64,000 bases of DNA, taken from the NCBI RefSeq assembly GCF_016127315.1, contig NZ_CP065997.1, positions 6,448,001-6,512,000 on the forward strand. The letters are read 5' to 3'. The notes beneath the pieces are model-generated. The model made no database searches. It was not told the origin of the DNA and saw nothing but the letters and a program-made list of their open reading frames with translations. The translations under genes and the position numbers were made by a program. Of this stretch, positions 23,921 to 31,732 are shown piece by piece. Every line of letters starts with the position of its first letter. Positions within the stretch are counted from its first letter, which is position 1. The stretch comes from Achromobacter deleyi (GTDB lineage: Bacteria; Pseudomonadota; Gammaproteobacteria; Burkholderiales; Burkholderiaceae_B).

Positions 23921-23948
23921 ACTATAGCACAGAATTTCCGGCTGTCAC
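23921..23948 (-). promoter_or_regulatory. Third promoter-like element upstream of rrn
   Basis: GTGACA (23943-23948), 16 bases, TATAGT (23921-23926) on the minus strand. The words TGTGCTATAGTC around the -10 match repeat copy B, so it may be a remnant of a third copy or a further upstream rrn promoter. Confidence 0.45.
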
Positions 23949-24048
23949 ACGCCGGACGCAAAAAGACTGATGAATTTCGCAGGCCGCCAGCGTGGGGGCA
24001 TCCGCGGGCCGTCCCTGCCCTGCCCGCGCACTTGCCCAACGCCGCGTC

Positions 24049-24146
24049 TCTCTATATAGATAGAGCATTGTGTGCTCCCATGCCACTGGCGCAGTCGTCT
24101 CTATCCATATGGGGTTATCGAACTGCCTCATATCTATATAGATAGG
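24049..24146. repeat. Pair of AT-rich palindromes upstream of rng
   Basis: The 13-base word TCTATATAGATAG occurs at 24051-24063 and again at 24133-24145. The second copy sits in a perfect 14-base palindrome TATCTATATAGATA (24131-24144), the first in a near-palindrome flanked by CTC and GAG. A degenerate related stretch (TCTATCCATAT) lies between them. Such AT-rich elements stand out in this GC-rich DNA and could be operator sites or a promoter region for rng. Confidence 0.6.
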
Positions 24147-24245
24147 CCGTCTCGCCAGACGGGCGCCGCGCCGCTTGCCCGGCGCGCCGGTACGTTTACT
24201 ATTCGCCTTGCGCCGCACAGCCCTTACCTCGGAGAAGATGCCCCC

Positions 24246-25727
24246 ATGCCCCCAACCATCGCGTTGAGCGAAGATATCCTGATCAACGTCACGCCCTTCG
24301 AGACCCGCGTCGCGCTGGTCGAGCAGGGATCGGTGCAGGAGCTGCACGTCGAGCGCAGCATCCAGCGCGGGCACGTCGGCAATATCTATCTGGGGCGAGT
24401 GGTCCGGGTGCTGCCGGGGATGCAGAGCGCCTTCATCGACATCGGCCTGGAGCGCGCCGCCTTCATCCATATCGCGGATCTGCGCGAGAACCGCGGGGAG
24501 CGCAGCCAGGGCCTGACGCCCACGCCGATCGAAAAGCTGCTGTTCGAGGGGCAGACCATCATGGTCCAGGTGGTCAAGGACCCCCTGGGCACCAAGGGCG
24601 CGCGACTGTCGACCCAGATCAGCATGGCCGGCCGCATGCTGGTCTACCTGCCGCATGACCCGCACATCGGGATTTCGCAGAAGATCGACTCGGAGTCCGA
24701 GCGCACCCAGTTGCGCGAGCGGCTGCAGGCGCTGATGCCGAGCGAAGAGAAAGGCGGCTTCATCGTGCGCACCCAGGCCGAGGGCGCCAATGACGAGGAA
24801 CTGGCCGCCGACCTGGAATACCTGCGCAAGCTGTGGACCAGCGTGCAGGCCTCGGCCCGCACCCAGCCGGCCCCGGCGCTGCTGCACCAGGACCTGACGC
24901 TGGCGCAGCGGGTGCTGCGCGACATGGTGGGACCATCGACCGGCAGCATCCTGGTCGATTCCCGCACCACCACGGCGGCGATGCTGGAGTGGGCCCGCAT
25001 CTATACGCCGTCGGTGGTCGACCGCATTCAGCACTACAGCGGCGAGCGCCCCCTGTTCGATACCGCCAACGTCGACGAGGAAATCGCGCGGGCGCTGTCG
25101 CGCCGCGTCGACCTGAAGTCGGGCGGCTACCTGATCATCGACCAGACCGAGGCGCTGACCACGGTCGACGTCAACACCGGCGGCTTCGTCGGCGGGCGCA
25201 ACTTCGACGACACCATCTTCAAGACCAACCTGGAGGCGGCCCAAGCCATCGCGCGCCAGCTGCGGCTGCGCAACCTGGGCGGGATCGTGATCCTGGACTT
25301 CATCGACATGGAGGAACAGGAGCACCGCGAGACCGTGCTGGCCGAGCTGAAGAAGGCGCTGGCGCGTGACCGCACCCGCATGACGGTCAATGGCTTCACC
25401 CAGCTGGGCCTGGTGGAGATGACGCGCAAGCGCACCCGCGACTCGCTCGCGCACCAGCTGTGCGAGCCCTGCCCCATGTGCGAGTCGCGCGGCAACGTGC
25501 GCACGCCGCGCACGGTCTGCTACGAGATCCTGCGCGAGATCCTGCGCGAGGCGCGCCAGTTCAATCCCAAGGAATTCCGCATCCTGGCGTCGCAGGACGT
25601 GGTCGATCTGTTCCTGGAAGAGGAAAGCCAGCACCTGGCGATGCTGGGCGACTTCGTCGGCAAGCGGGTATCGCTGGAAGTCGAGAGCACGTATTCCCAG
25701 GAAAAGTACGACATCATCCTAGTTTGA
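24246..25727 (+). CDS. rng: Ribonuclease G
   Basis: Endoribonuclease that matures the 5' end of 16S rRNA and decays some mRNAs. ATG 24246 gives 493 residues, matching E. coli RNase G (489). The N-terminal S1-like RNA-binding region contains GHVGNIYLGRVVRVLPGMQSAF (split over about residues 40-60) and FIDIGLERAAFIH; the DNase I-like catalytic part has TVDVNTGGFVG and ILDFIDMEEQ, each holding an acidic metal ligand; the zinc-link CEPCPMCESRG is near residue 405. The open frame upstream of 24246 overlaps the palindromes and is not coding. It is only about 1 kb from the rrn promoter and is divergent from it. Confidence 0.95.
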   Translation: MPPTIALSEDILINVTPFETRVALVEQGSVQELHVERSIQRGHVGNIYLGRVVRVLPGMQSAFIDIGLERAAFIHIADLRENRGERSQGLTPTPIEKLLFEGQTIMVQVVKDPLGTKGARLSTQISMAGRMLVYLPHDPHIGISQKIDSESERTQLRERLQALMPSEEKGGFIVRTQAEGANDEELAADLEYLRKLWTSVQASARTQPAPALLHQDLTLAQRVLRDMVGPSTGSILVDSRTTTAAMLEWARIYTPSVVDRIQHYSGERPLFDTANVDEEIARALSRRVDLKSGGYLIIDQTEALTTVDVNTGGFVGGRNFDDTIFKTNLEAAQAIARQLRLRNLGGIVILDFIDMEEQEHRETVLAELKKALARDRTRMTVNGFTQLGLVEMTRKRTRDSLAHQLCEPCPMCESRGNVRTPRTVCYEILREILREARQFNPKEFRILASQDVVDLFLEEESQHLAMLGDFVGKRVSLEVESTYSQEKYDIILV

Positions 25728-25780
25728 GGCTCGACGCCTTGCCGGCCTTCGGGCCGGTGACGCACTATCCGTGATACCGG

Positions 25781-25802
25781 AAAGCCGCGACAGCGGCTTT
25801 TC
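25781..25802 (+). terminator. Terminator after rng
   Basis: AAAGCCGC-GACA-GCGGCTTTT stem-loop followed by CTTCTTT. A second GC-rich hairpin (CCGGCC-TTC-GGCCGG) lies at 25742-25757 just before it. Confidence 0.75.
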
Positions 25803-25919
25803 TTCTTTGGGCGCGGGCCGCCCCCTGCTCTCTCGCCACTTACCAGTTGCAGCGCAAACTTTCACGTCAATGTGTGTGAATTTTGTATCGCCGCGATTCG
25901 ATTGCAATCAAGTTTGAAA

Positions 25920-25987
25920 CCGGTGGCGACCAGGATGACGACCCGATAAGCTCGCCACCGGCTGGCAGGCCCCGGGGTTGAGGGGCC
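25920..25987 (+). promoter_or_regulatory. Two stem-loops in the leader of the DUF3053 lipoprotein gene
   Basis: CCGGTGGCGA (25920-25929) pairs perfectly with TCGCCACCGG (25952-25961) across a 22-base loop; GGCCCC (from 25968) pairs with GGGGCC (to about 25987) directly after. Neither is followed by a T run, so they do not look like terminators. They lie 35-100 bases before the start codon and may affect mRNA stability or translation. Confidence 0.4.
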
Positions 25988-26021
25988 GTGCCATTTCCCA
26001 TGTTTTCCGGAGAATCACGCA

Positions 26022-26723
26022 ATGAAAACCCTATTCCGTCCGTTCCTGCTGCTGGCCCTGGCCCTGCCGCTGGTGCTGGCCGCCTGCGGCAGCAAAGAGC
26101 CCGAACAGCGCGCCGCGTTCACGCAGTTCCTGCAAACCCGCATCGTCGACAAGCCCGGCGTGCGCGTGCCGAAGCTGACGGAAGAAGAGAAGAAGTCGTT
26201 CGGCGACTACGCCGCGCAGTACGCCGTGATCACCGACTTCAACGCCGCCATGGACGCGTCCGTGAAGCCGATGGGCAACCTGATGCAGAAGGGCGCCGTG
26301 CGCTCGCTGAACGATGTGATCGCGCGCCGCGACGACATCAAGACGGTCCAGACCGCGCTCAAGGACATGGGCGAGGCCCTGACCAAGGAACAGGCCAAGG
26401 CGGATGCCGCCCGCGCGCAGCTCAAGCAGCCCGATGACCTGAAGGTGGTCTACGACAAGGCCTACGCCAAGACCGTCACGGTGCCGGCCGACACGTTCCG
26501 CGAAGTGCTGCCGCAGATCAGCGGCACGCTGGACAGCAGCCTGAAGCTGGCCGAGTACGTGGAAGCGCACAAGGCGCAGATCGACCTGTCCGGCCCGATG
26601 CCGAAGGTGCAGGATCCGACGGTGCTGGCCGAGCTGAACAAGCTGCTGCAGGACCTGACCGCCCAGGCGCAGAAGGTGCAACAGGCGCAGACCCGCCTGC
26701 AGGCCGTGATGCTGGGCGGCTGA
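26022..26723 (+). CDS. DUF3053-family lipoprotein
   Basis: 233 residues with a classic lipoprotein signal: KTLFRP then a hydrophobic stretch and lipobox LAAC with Cys22, so the mature protein is anchored to a membrane by lipid. The rest is mostly helical, rich in Lys, Ala and Gln, and fits the YiaF/DUF3053 family, whose function is not known. The residue after Cys is Gly, not Asp, so outer-membrane sorting is expected if the E. coli rule applies. It is a single gene between the rng terminator and its own terminator, with the ribosome-binding site CCGGAGAA. Confidence 0.8.
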   Translation: MKTLFRPFLLLALALPLVLAACGSKEPEQRAAFTQFLQTRIVDKPGVRVPKLTEEEKKSFGDYAAQYAVITDFNAAMDASVKPMGNLMQKGAVRSLNDVIARRDDIKTVQTALKDMGEALTKEQAKADAARAQLKQPDDLKVVYDKAYAKTVTVPADTFREVLPQISGTLDSSLKLAEYVEAHKAQIDLSGPMPKVQDPTVLAELNKLLQDLTAQAQKVQQAQTRLQAVMLGG

Positions 26724-26746
26724 TCACACGCGCCCCAGGTTTGACG

Positions 26747-26777
26747 GGACGGCCTCGAAAGGGGCCGTCCTTTTTTT
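26747..26777 (+). terminator. Terminator after the lipoprotein gene
   Basis: Stem GGACGGCC / GGCCGTCC followed by seven T. Confidence 0.92.
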
Positions 26778-26809
26778 GCGTCGCACCCATCCGCGGCGTC
26801 GCGCGGCCT

Positions 26810-28221
26810 TCACGCATCCGCCACCATGACCCGGTTGCGGCCGGCCTCCTTGGCGCGATAGACGGCGGCATCGGCGGCCTCCACCAGCGCGGCGACATCG
26901 TCGCCCGGCTGTGGCTGCAAGGTGGCCACGCCGATGCTGACGGTGACGATGCCGCCCTCGTTGTCTTCATGCGGCGCCCCCAGGCCGGCCACGGCCTGGC
27001 GGATGCTCTCGGCGATGACGCGGGCGCGCTCGCGGGTCGTGTCGGGCAGCAAGGCGACGAATTCCTCGCCGCCGTAGCGCGCCGCCAGGTCGCGCGGCCG
27101 CCGGGCCTTGCCGCGCACCGTGAGCGCCAGAAGCTTGAGCAGCTCGTCACCTTCCTGGTGACCGTAGCGGTCGTTGTAGCGCTTGAAGTGGTCGGCATCG
27201 AGGAACAACAGCGACAGCGGCTGGCCATCGCGCATGGCGCTGGCCCATTCGCGCGCCAGCGCCTCGTCGAAGGTGCGGCGGTTGGCGATGCCGGTCAGGC
27301 CGTCGGTCTGGGCTTCTTTCTCGAGCCGGCTCTCGACCTCCAGACGCAGGCGGGTCTCGCGCCGGTACAGCACGATCTGCGCCATCACCGAGGCGAACAG
27401 CGCCAGCGTGATGGGGATGATCAGCATGGCGCGCCGCACCCAGGGTTCGAGGACTTCGTCGACCGCCATCGCCACGTCGATCACCAGCGGCGTGCCCGGC
27501 ACGCTCTCGAAGGTATAGAGCCGGTCGACGCCGTCGGGCGCCAGCACGCCGACGAAGACGCCTTCGCGGCGGATCAGGAATTGCTGGAAATCCAGTTCCT
27601 GCCCGATGTCGGCGCCCACGTCGGCGGACGAATACGGCGTGCGCGCGAGGACCGCGCCATCGTTGCGGAAGATGGATTGGACAGCCGCCGGCTGATGCCG
27701 ATGCTCTCGTCGCCGCCGCGCAGGCGGCTGAGGTAGGGACGGCTGAGGTACATGCCCGCGTCGGGATGATCGCGGTGGATCTGGAAGAAATCGCGGTCGG
27801 CGAAGTTGACCGTGACAGGCTCGGTGCTTTGCGAGTCGTAGCGGACGTTGCCGTCGCGATCCAGGATGAGGATGGTGCCCAGGTATTCGGCGCTCGCGGC
27901 GCGGTCGAACAGGAAGCGGTGCAGCGTGCCGCGCGGCAGCGACTCGATATCGGGTTCGTGCAGGCGCTCGACGACGCCTTGCAGCGACAGGTCGTAGACG
28001 CGGATGGTGCGGCCGATGTCGGCGGCCAGCACTTCGGTGAGATTGCGGGCGGAGACGTAGGCCTGGTTCCAGGTCGTGCGCCGGTCCATCCACAGCAGCG
28101 CGACCGCCGCGGCGCAGATGCCGACCGCGATCAGCCCCGCCAGGGCATACAGACTTCGGTGCAGTAACCCGTGGGACTTCAATACGGCGCTCCTTCGCTG
28201 TCGCGGTAGGGGTCGTGCCAT
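26810..28221 (-). pseudogene. Diguanylate cyclase with periplasmic sensor domain, disrupted by internal deletion/frameshift
   Basis: The N-terminal part is in one frame from ATG 28221: TM1 near residues 24-44, then a periplasmic sensor of the Cache type through FADRDFFQIHRD and GISRRLS. The rest continues in another frame from about 27680: IFRNDGAVLARTPYSS, TM2, and a complete GGDEF domain with DADHFKRYND, I-site RPRD and GGEEF, ending at 26810. The switch lies within 27668-27690. Family members normally have some 30-40 further residues between the SRRL and FRNDG motifs, so the simplest reading is a deletion of about 100 bases, not a multiple of three. As written, no full protein can be made; the GGDEF part has no obvious own start. 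A sequencing error cannot explain missing residues but could add to the frame change. Confidence 0.75.
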
Positions 28222-28308
28222 CTTTACCGGTCATAATGCCGCAAGGCCATACGGGCAGGCAAGATGGCGCCAGTGGCGCCGCGCCCGCCCTTCCCATTTA
28301 ACGAAGCT

Positions 28309-29454
28309 ATGAACATCCAGGACAGGATTTACAGCGTACCCACCCTGCGGTTCACGCGGTGGCTGGTCGACCCCGGCCGCAACGTGCCGCCGGATATCCG
28401 CGTGGCGCTGGTGGGCGGCCTGTTCGGATCCCTTCCGATCTTCTTTGGCGGCATCATCAATACCTTGCTGGTGGCGGCGCTGATCACGCTGCGGCGACCC
28501 GAGCCGCCGTTCCTGCTGTGGCTGACGATGGAATCGCTGATCTGCGCCACCCGCATCGTGGTGCTGGTGGCGGCGCGGCGCTCGGCGCTTGCCCACCGGC
28601 CGACCCCGACCGACCTGTACGTGGTGTTGGCGCTGTTCTGGGCCGGCAGCGTGGGCTACGGCACCTTCATCAGCCTGACCAGCGGCGACTGGATCGCGGC
28701 GACGCTGGCCTGCCTGTCGGCCGCCTCGATGGTCGGCGGCATTTGCGTGCGCAATTTCGGCGCGCCGCGGTTGTCGGCGGCAATGGTGGCGCTGAGCGTG
28801 GGCCCCTGCGCGCTGGCGGCCCTGTTCACCCAGGAGCCGATTTTCTGGCTGGTGCTGGTGCAGGTGCCGCTCTACATGACTTCGATGTCGATGGCCTCGT
28901 ACCGGCTGAACGGCATGCTGGTGTCGACCATGCTGGCCGAGCGGGAGAACGAGCGCCAGGCGCGGCAGGATTCGCTGACCGGGTTGCTGAACCGCTACGG
29001 CCTGCTGCGCGCGCTGGACCAGGCGGTGGGCCGGGCCAGCCAGGACAAGGCGGAGTTCGCGGTGCTGTACCTGGACCTGGACGGCTTCAAGTCGGTCAAC
29101 GATACCTATGGCCATGGCGCCGGCGACACGTTGCTCAAGCAGGTGTCCGAACGCCTGCAGGCGCTCAAGCCGCCGGGCGCCGAGGCCGGCCGGATCGGCG
29201 GTGATGAGTTCGTGCTGTTGATGCGGCTGGACGGCAATGAGGATATCCGGCGGTTTTCCGACCGGATCATCGACAGCGTCAGGCAACCCTATGACTTGCA
29301 GCAGGCCATGCCGGTCTATATCGGCGGCAGCATCGGCATCGCGCTGATCCCGCGCCACGGCGCCGACACGGCCGCGGTGCTGCATGCGGCGGACCAGGCG
29401 TTGTATCTGGCCAAGTCCGCCGGCAAGAGCCGGGCGGCGATGGCCCAGCTCTGA
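28309..29454 (+). CDS. Diguanylate cyclase, multi-pass membrane sensor plus GGDEF
   Basis: Makes cyclic di-GMP from two GTP. ATG 28309 gives 381 residues; an open frame from 28264 adds 15 residues but the ATG after CGAAGCT is preferred. The N-terminal half (about 40-210) is hydrophobic with about five to six membrane helices, of MASE type but not assigned further. The GGDEF domain starts with RQDSLTGLLNRYG, has DLDGFKSVNDTYGH and the intact active site GRIGGDEF. No RxxD inhibitory site is present five residues before GGDEF (the stretch is GAEAGRI), so product inhibition is probably weaker. It is divergent from the broken cyclase gene. Confidence 0.9.
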   Translation: MNIQDRIYSVPTLRFTRWLVDPGRNVPPDIRVALVGGLFGSLPIFFGGIINTLLVAALITLRRPEPPFLLWLTMESLICATRIVVLVAARRSALAHRPTPTDLYVVLALFWAGSVGYGTFISLTSGDWIAATLACLSAASMVGGICVRNFGAPRLSAAMVALSVGPCALAALFTQEPIFWLVLVQVPLYMTSMSMASYRLNGMLVSTMLAERENERQARQDSLTGLLNRYGLLRALDQAVGRASQDKAEFAVLYLDLDGFKSVNDTYGHGAGDTLLKQVSERLQALKPPGAEAGRIGGDEFVLLMRLDGNEDIRRFSDRIIDSVRQPYDLQQAMPVYIGGSIGIALIPRHGADTAAVLHAADQALYLAKSAGKSRAAMAQL

Positions 29455-29504
29455 CCACCCGGCGAGCGGAGCGCGCGCCCAAGGCCACGCGCCCGCGCCG
29501 GCCG

Positions 29505-29732
29505 TCAGGATGCCGTGGCGGCGATCCGGAAGGGAAAGGCCTTGGCGCCGCGCGCCTTGTCGGTTTCGCGGTGGGCGTTGATGGCCCAGGCCGGGCCGGC
29601 CCCGCGCGTCGACTGGGCTAGTTGGCGCATCGCGCCGGCGGAAAATCCGCAGTGCAGGGTCATGGCTTGCCGCCGCGCAAGCTCAAGCCCGACAGCGTGC
29701 GGGGTCGTGGAAATCCGATCGGATTGCAGCAT
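29505..29732 (-). CDS. Small hypothetical protein
   Basis: 75 residues from ATG 29732, which follows CAGGGGCC at good spacing. The protein has the order LELARRQAMTLHCGF, WAINAHRETDKARG, FPFRI. It has no signal or membrane segment, and I do not recognise a domain. Codon third positions are GC-rich as in real genes here. It lies convergent to the diguanylate cyclase, with no clear partner. A longer frame to 29783 exists without a better ribosome-binding site. Confidence 0.5.
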   Translation of the reverse strand: MLQSDRISTTPHAVGLELARRQAMTLHCGFSAGAMRQLAQSTRGAGPAWAINAHRETDKARGAKAFPFRIAATAS

Positions 29733-29877
29733 GGCAGGCCCCTGGCAGAGGCGCTTCGGAAGTGAAGCGCCGATGGAGACCAATCTACCTCAGCCGCTCA
29801 GGCTTGCGCGTGAAATGAAGCGTAAAGTAATGAAAAGACGCTGTAATACATCATCCAAAAGACCTGTCATACGCCGG

Positions 29878-31695
29878 TCATGCCGGCGCACCAGGCTCGG
29901 CGTGGCTGTCCGGCGCCACGGTTTCCCGGTCGGCCTGGTCGTTGCGGCCGTCGGCCGGACCGGTCATGTTGCCGTACAGCAGCGAGCGGCCGGCGAACAG
30001 CCCCCCCGCCACTTCCAGCGCGAACCGGTCGGTGTCGCGCTTGCGCACGTCCGCCAGGACCTCGGCGGCTTCATCCGGCGGCACGCCGATGACGCGTAGC
30101 GCCGCCTCGCCGAACACCAGGGCGGATTCCAGGGTCTCGCGCACCTGATAGTCGACCCCTTCCCTGGCCAGCGCCAGGGAATGGATGCGGTCATAGGCCC
30201 GCACCACCAGTTGCACCAGCGGGAATTCGGCCTTGATCAGCTTGACCATGTGATTGACCGACTGCGGATTGTCGATGCAGATCAGGATGACCTTGGCGGT
30301 TTCGGCGCCCGCGGTGCGCAGCATGTCGATACGGGTTCCGTCCCCGTAATACACTTTGACGCCCCACTTGGCGGCGGCGCGGATGGCGTCGGTGTCGGTA
30401 TCCAGGATCGATACCTTGATGTCGCGCGCCAGCATCGCCTGGGTCACGATCTGGCCGAAGCGGCCGAAACCGACGATCAGCGCGCAGCCGTCCAGGTCCT
30501 GGGCGACATCCACGCCCTCCATCGACGGCACCGGCCTGGGCAGCAGCCAGCGCAGCGCCAGCACGCACAGCGGCGTCAGCGCCATGGAGATGATGACCAC
30601 CGCGATCAGCACGGCGGCCAGGTGCGCATCGAAGATGCCGGCGGCCGCGGCGGCGCCATACAGCACGAAGGCGAATTCGCCGCCCTGCGCCAGCAGCGCC
30701 GCGCGGGTCAGCGCCTCGGCATGGCTGGCGCGCAGCAGGCGGGCGACCAGGTAGACGCCCACCGACTTGACCACCATGAACACCACCACGCCGGCCAGGA
30801 TCAGCTGCCATTCGCGGGCCACGGCGGCCAGGTCCAGCGACATGCCCACGCCCAGGAAGAACAGGCCCAGCAGGATGCCGCGGAAGGGTTCGACCTCGGC
30901 TTCCAGCTGATGGCGGAAGGTGGATTCGGACAGCAGCACCCCGGCCAGGAACGCGCCCATGGCCATGGACAACCCGCCCAGTTCCATCAACAGCGCCGCC
31001 CCCAGCACCACCAGCAGGGCCGCGGCCGTCATGACTTCGCGCGCATGCGCGGCGGCCAGCAGCCGGAACAGCGGATTGAGCAGCCAGCGCCCGGCCGCCA
31101 GCAGCGCCAGCACGCAACCGAGGGCGATGGCCGACTGCAGCCAGGGATCGCCATGCTCGCTGGCGCCGGCCGGCGCCAGCAGCGCCACCAGGGCCAGCAG
31201 CGGCACGATGGCCAGATCTTCGAGCAGCAGGATAGAAACGATGCGCTGGCCCTGGGCGCTGGCGGTCTCGTCGCGCTCGGTCAGGATCTGCATGACGATG
31301 GCGGTGGACGACAGCACGAAGCCCATCGCCGCCATGAAGGCGGCCGGGCCCGACAGGCCGGCGGCCAGGCCGACCGCGGTCAGCAACGCGCCACAGGCCA
31401 GCACCTGGGCCACGCCCAGCCCGAAGATCTCGCCGCGCAGCTTCCACAGCCGCGACGGCTGCATTTCCAGGCCGATGATGAAGAGGAACATCACCACGCC
31501 GAGTTCGGCGACGTGCAGGATGGATCGGGGATCGGAGAACCAGCCGATGCCGAACGGGCCGATGGCCAGCCCGGCGGCCAGGTAGCCCAGGACGGAGCCC
31601 AGGCCCAGGCGCTTGAACAGGGGCACCGCCACCACCGCGGCCCCCAGCAGAACGACGACGTTGACGAGCTGGTTGCCTTCGGCGGGCAGGGACAT
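29878..31695 (-). CDS. KefB/KefC-type cation:proton antiporter (CPA2) with RCK domain
   Basis: Monovalent cation (likely K+) efflux protein. ATG 31695 gives 605 residues. The first ~380 residues are 11-13 membrane helices with LGSVLGYLAAGLAIGP and FLFIIGLEMQPSRLW, typical for CPA2. A cytosolic TrkA-N/RCK domain follows with the dinucleotide motif VGFGRFGQ and ILDTDTDAIRAA. This is the Kef pattern, where glutathione adducts open the channel; whether that control applies here is inferred. The C-terminal tail is polar and Asp/Pro-rich. It starts 37 bases after msbA ends and may be in its operon. A run of seven C (30001-30007) lies in its 3' part. Confidence 0.88.
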   Translation of the reverse strand: MSLPAEGNQLVNVVVLLGAAVVAVPLFKRLGLGSVLGYLAAGLAIGPFGIGWFSDPRSILHVAELGVVMFLFIIGLEMQPSRLWKLRGEIFGLGVAQVLACGALLTAVGLAAGLSGPAAFMAAMGFVLSSTAIVMQILTERDETASAQGQRIVSILLLEDLAIVPLLALVALLAPAGASEHGDPWLQSAIALGCVLALLAAGRWLLNPLFRLLAAAHAREVMTAAALLVVLGAALLMELGGLSMAMGAFLAGVLLSESTFRHQLEAEVEPFRGILLGLFFLGVGMSLDLAAVAREWQLILAGVVVFMVVKSVGVYLVARLLRASHAEALTRAALLAQGGEFAFVLYGAAAAAGIFDAHLAAVLIAVVIISMALTPLCVLALRWLLPRPVPSMEGVDVAQDLDGCALIVGFGRFGQIVTQAMLARDIKVSILDTDTDAIRAAAKWGVKVYYGDGTRIDMLRTAGAETAKVILICIDNPQSVNHMVKLIKAEFPLVQLVVRAYDRIHSLALAREGVDYQVRETLESALVFGEAALRVIGVPPDEAAEVLADVRKRDTDRFALEVAGGLFAGRSLLYGNMTGPADGRNDQADRETVAPDSHAEPGAPA

Positions 31696-31732
31696 GGGCG
31701 GCTCCTGGGTGGCGGCCTGGCACCGCGCGGGA

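Noticed and set aside
25742..25757. CCGGCC-TTC-GGCCGG hairpin as the main rng terminator
   Set aside because: It has no T run; the following AAAGCCGC/GCGGCTTT hairpin fits better.
28222..28297. Upstream extension of the frame that carries the GGDEF domain on the minus strand
   Set aside because: Before the junction this frame gives a low-complexity Arg/Pro/Ala product, while the alternative frame gives a clear sensor domain, so it is not the true N-terminus.
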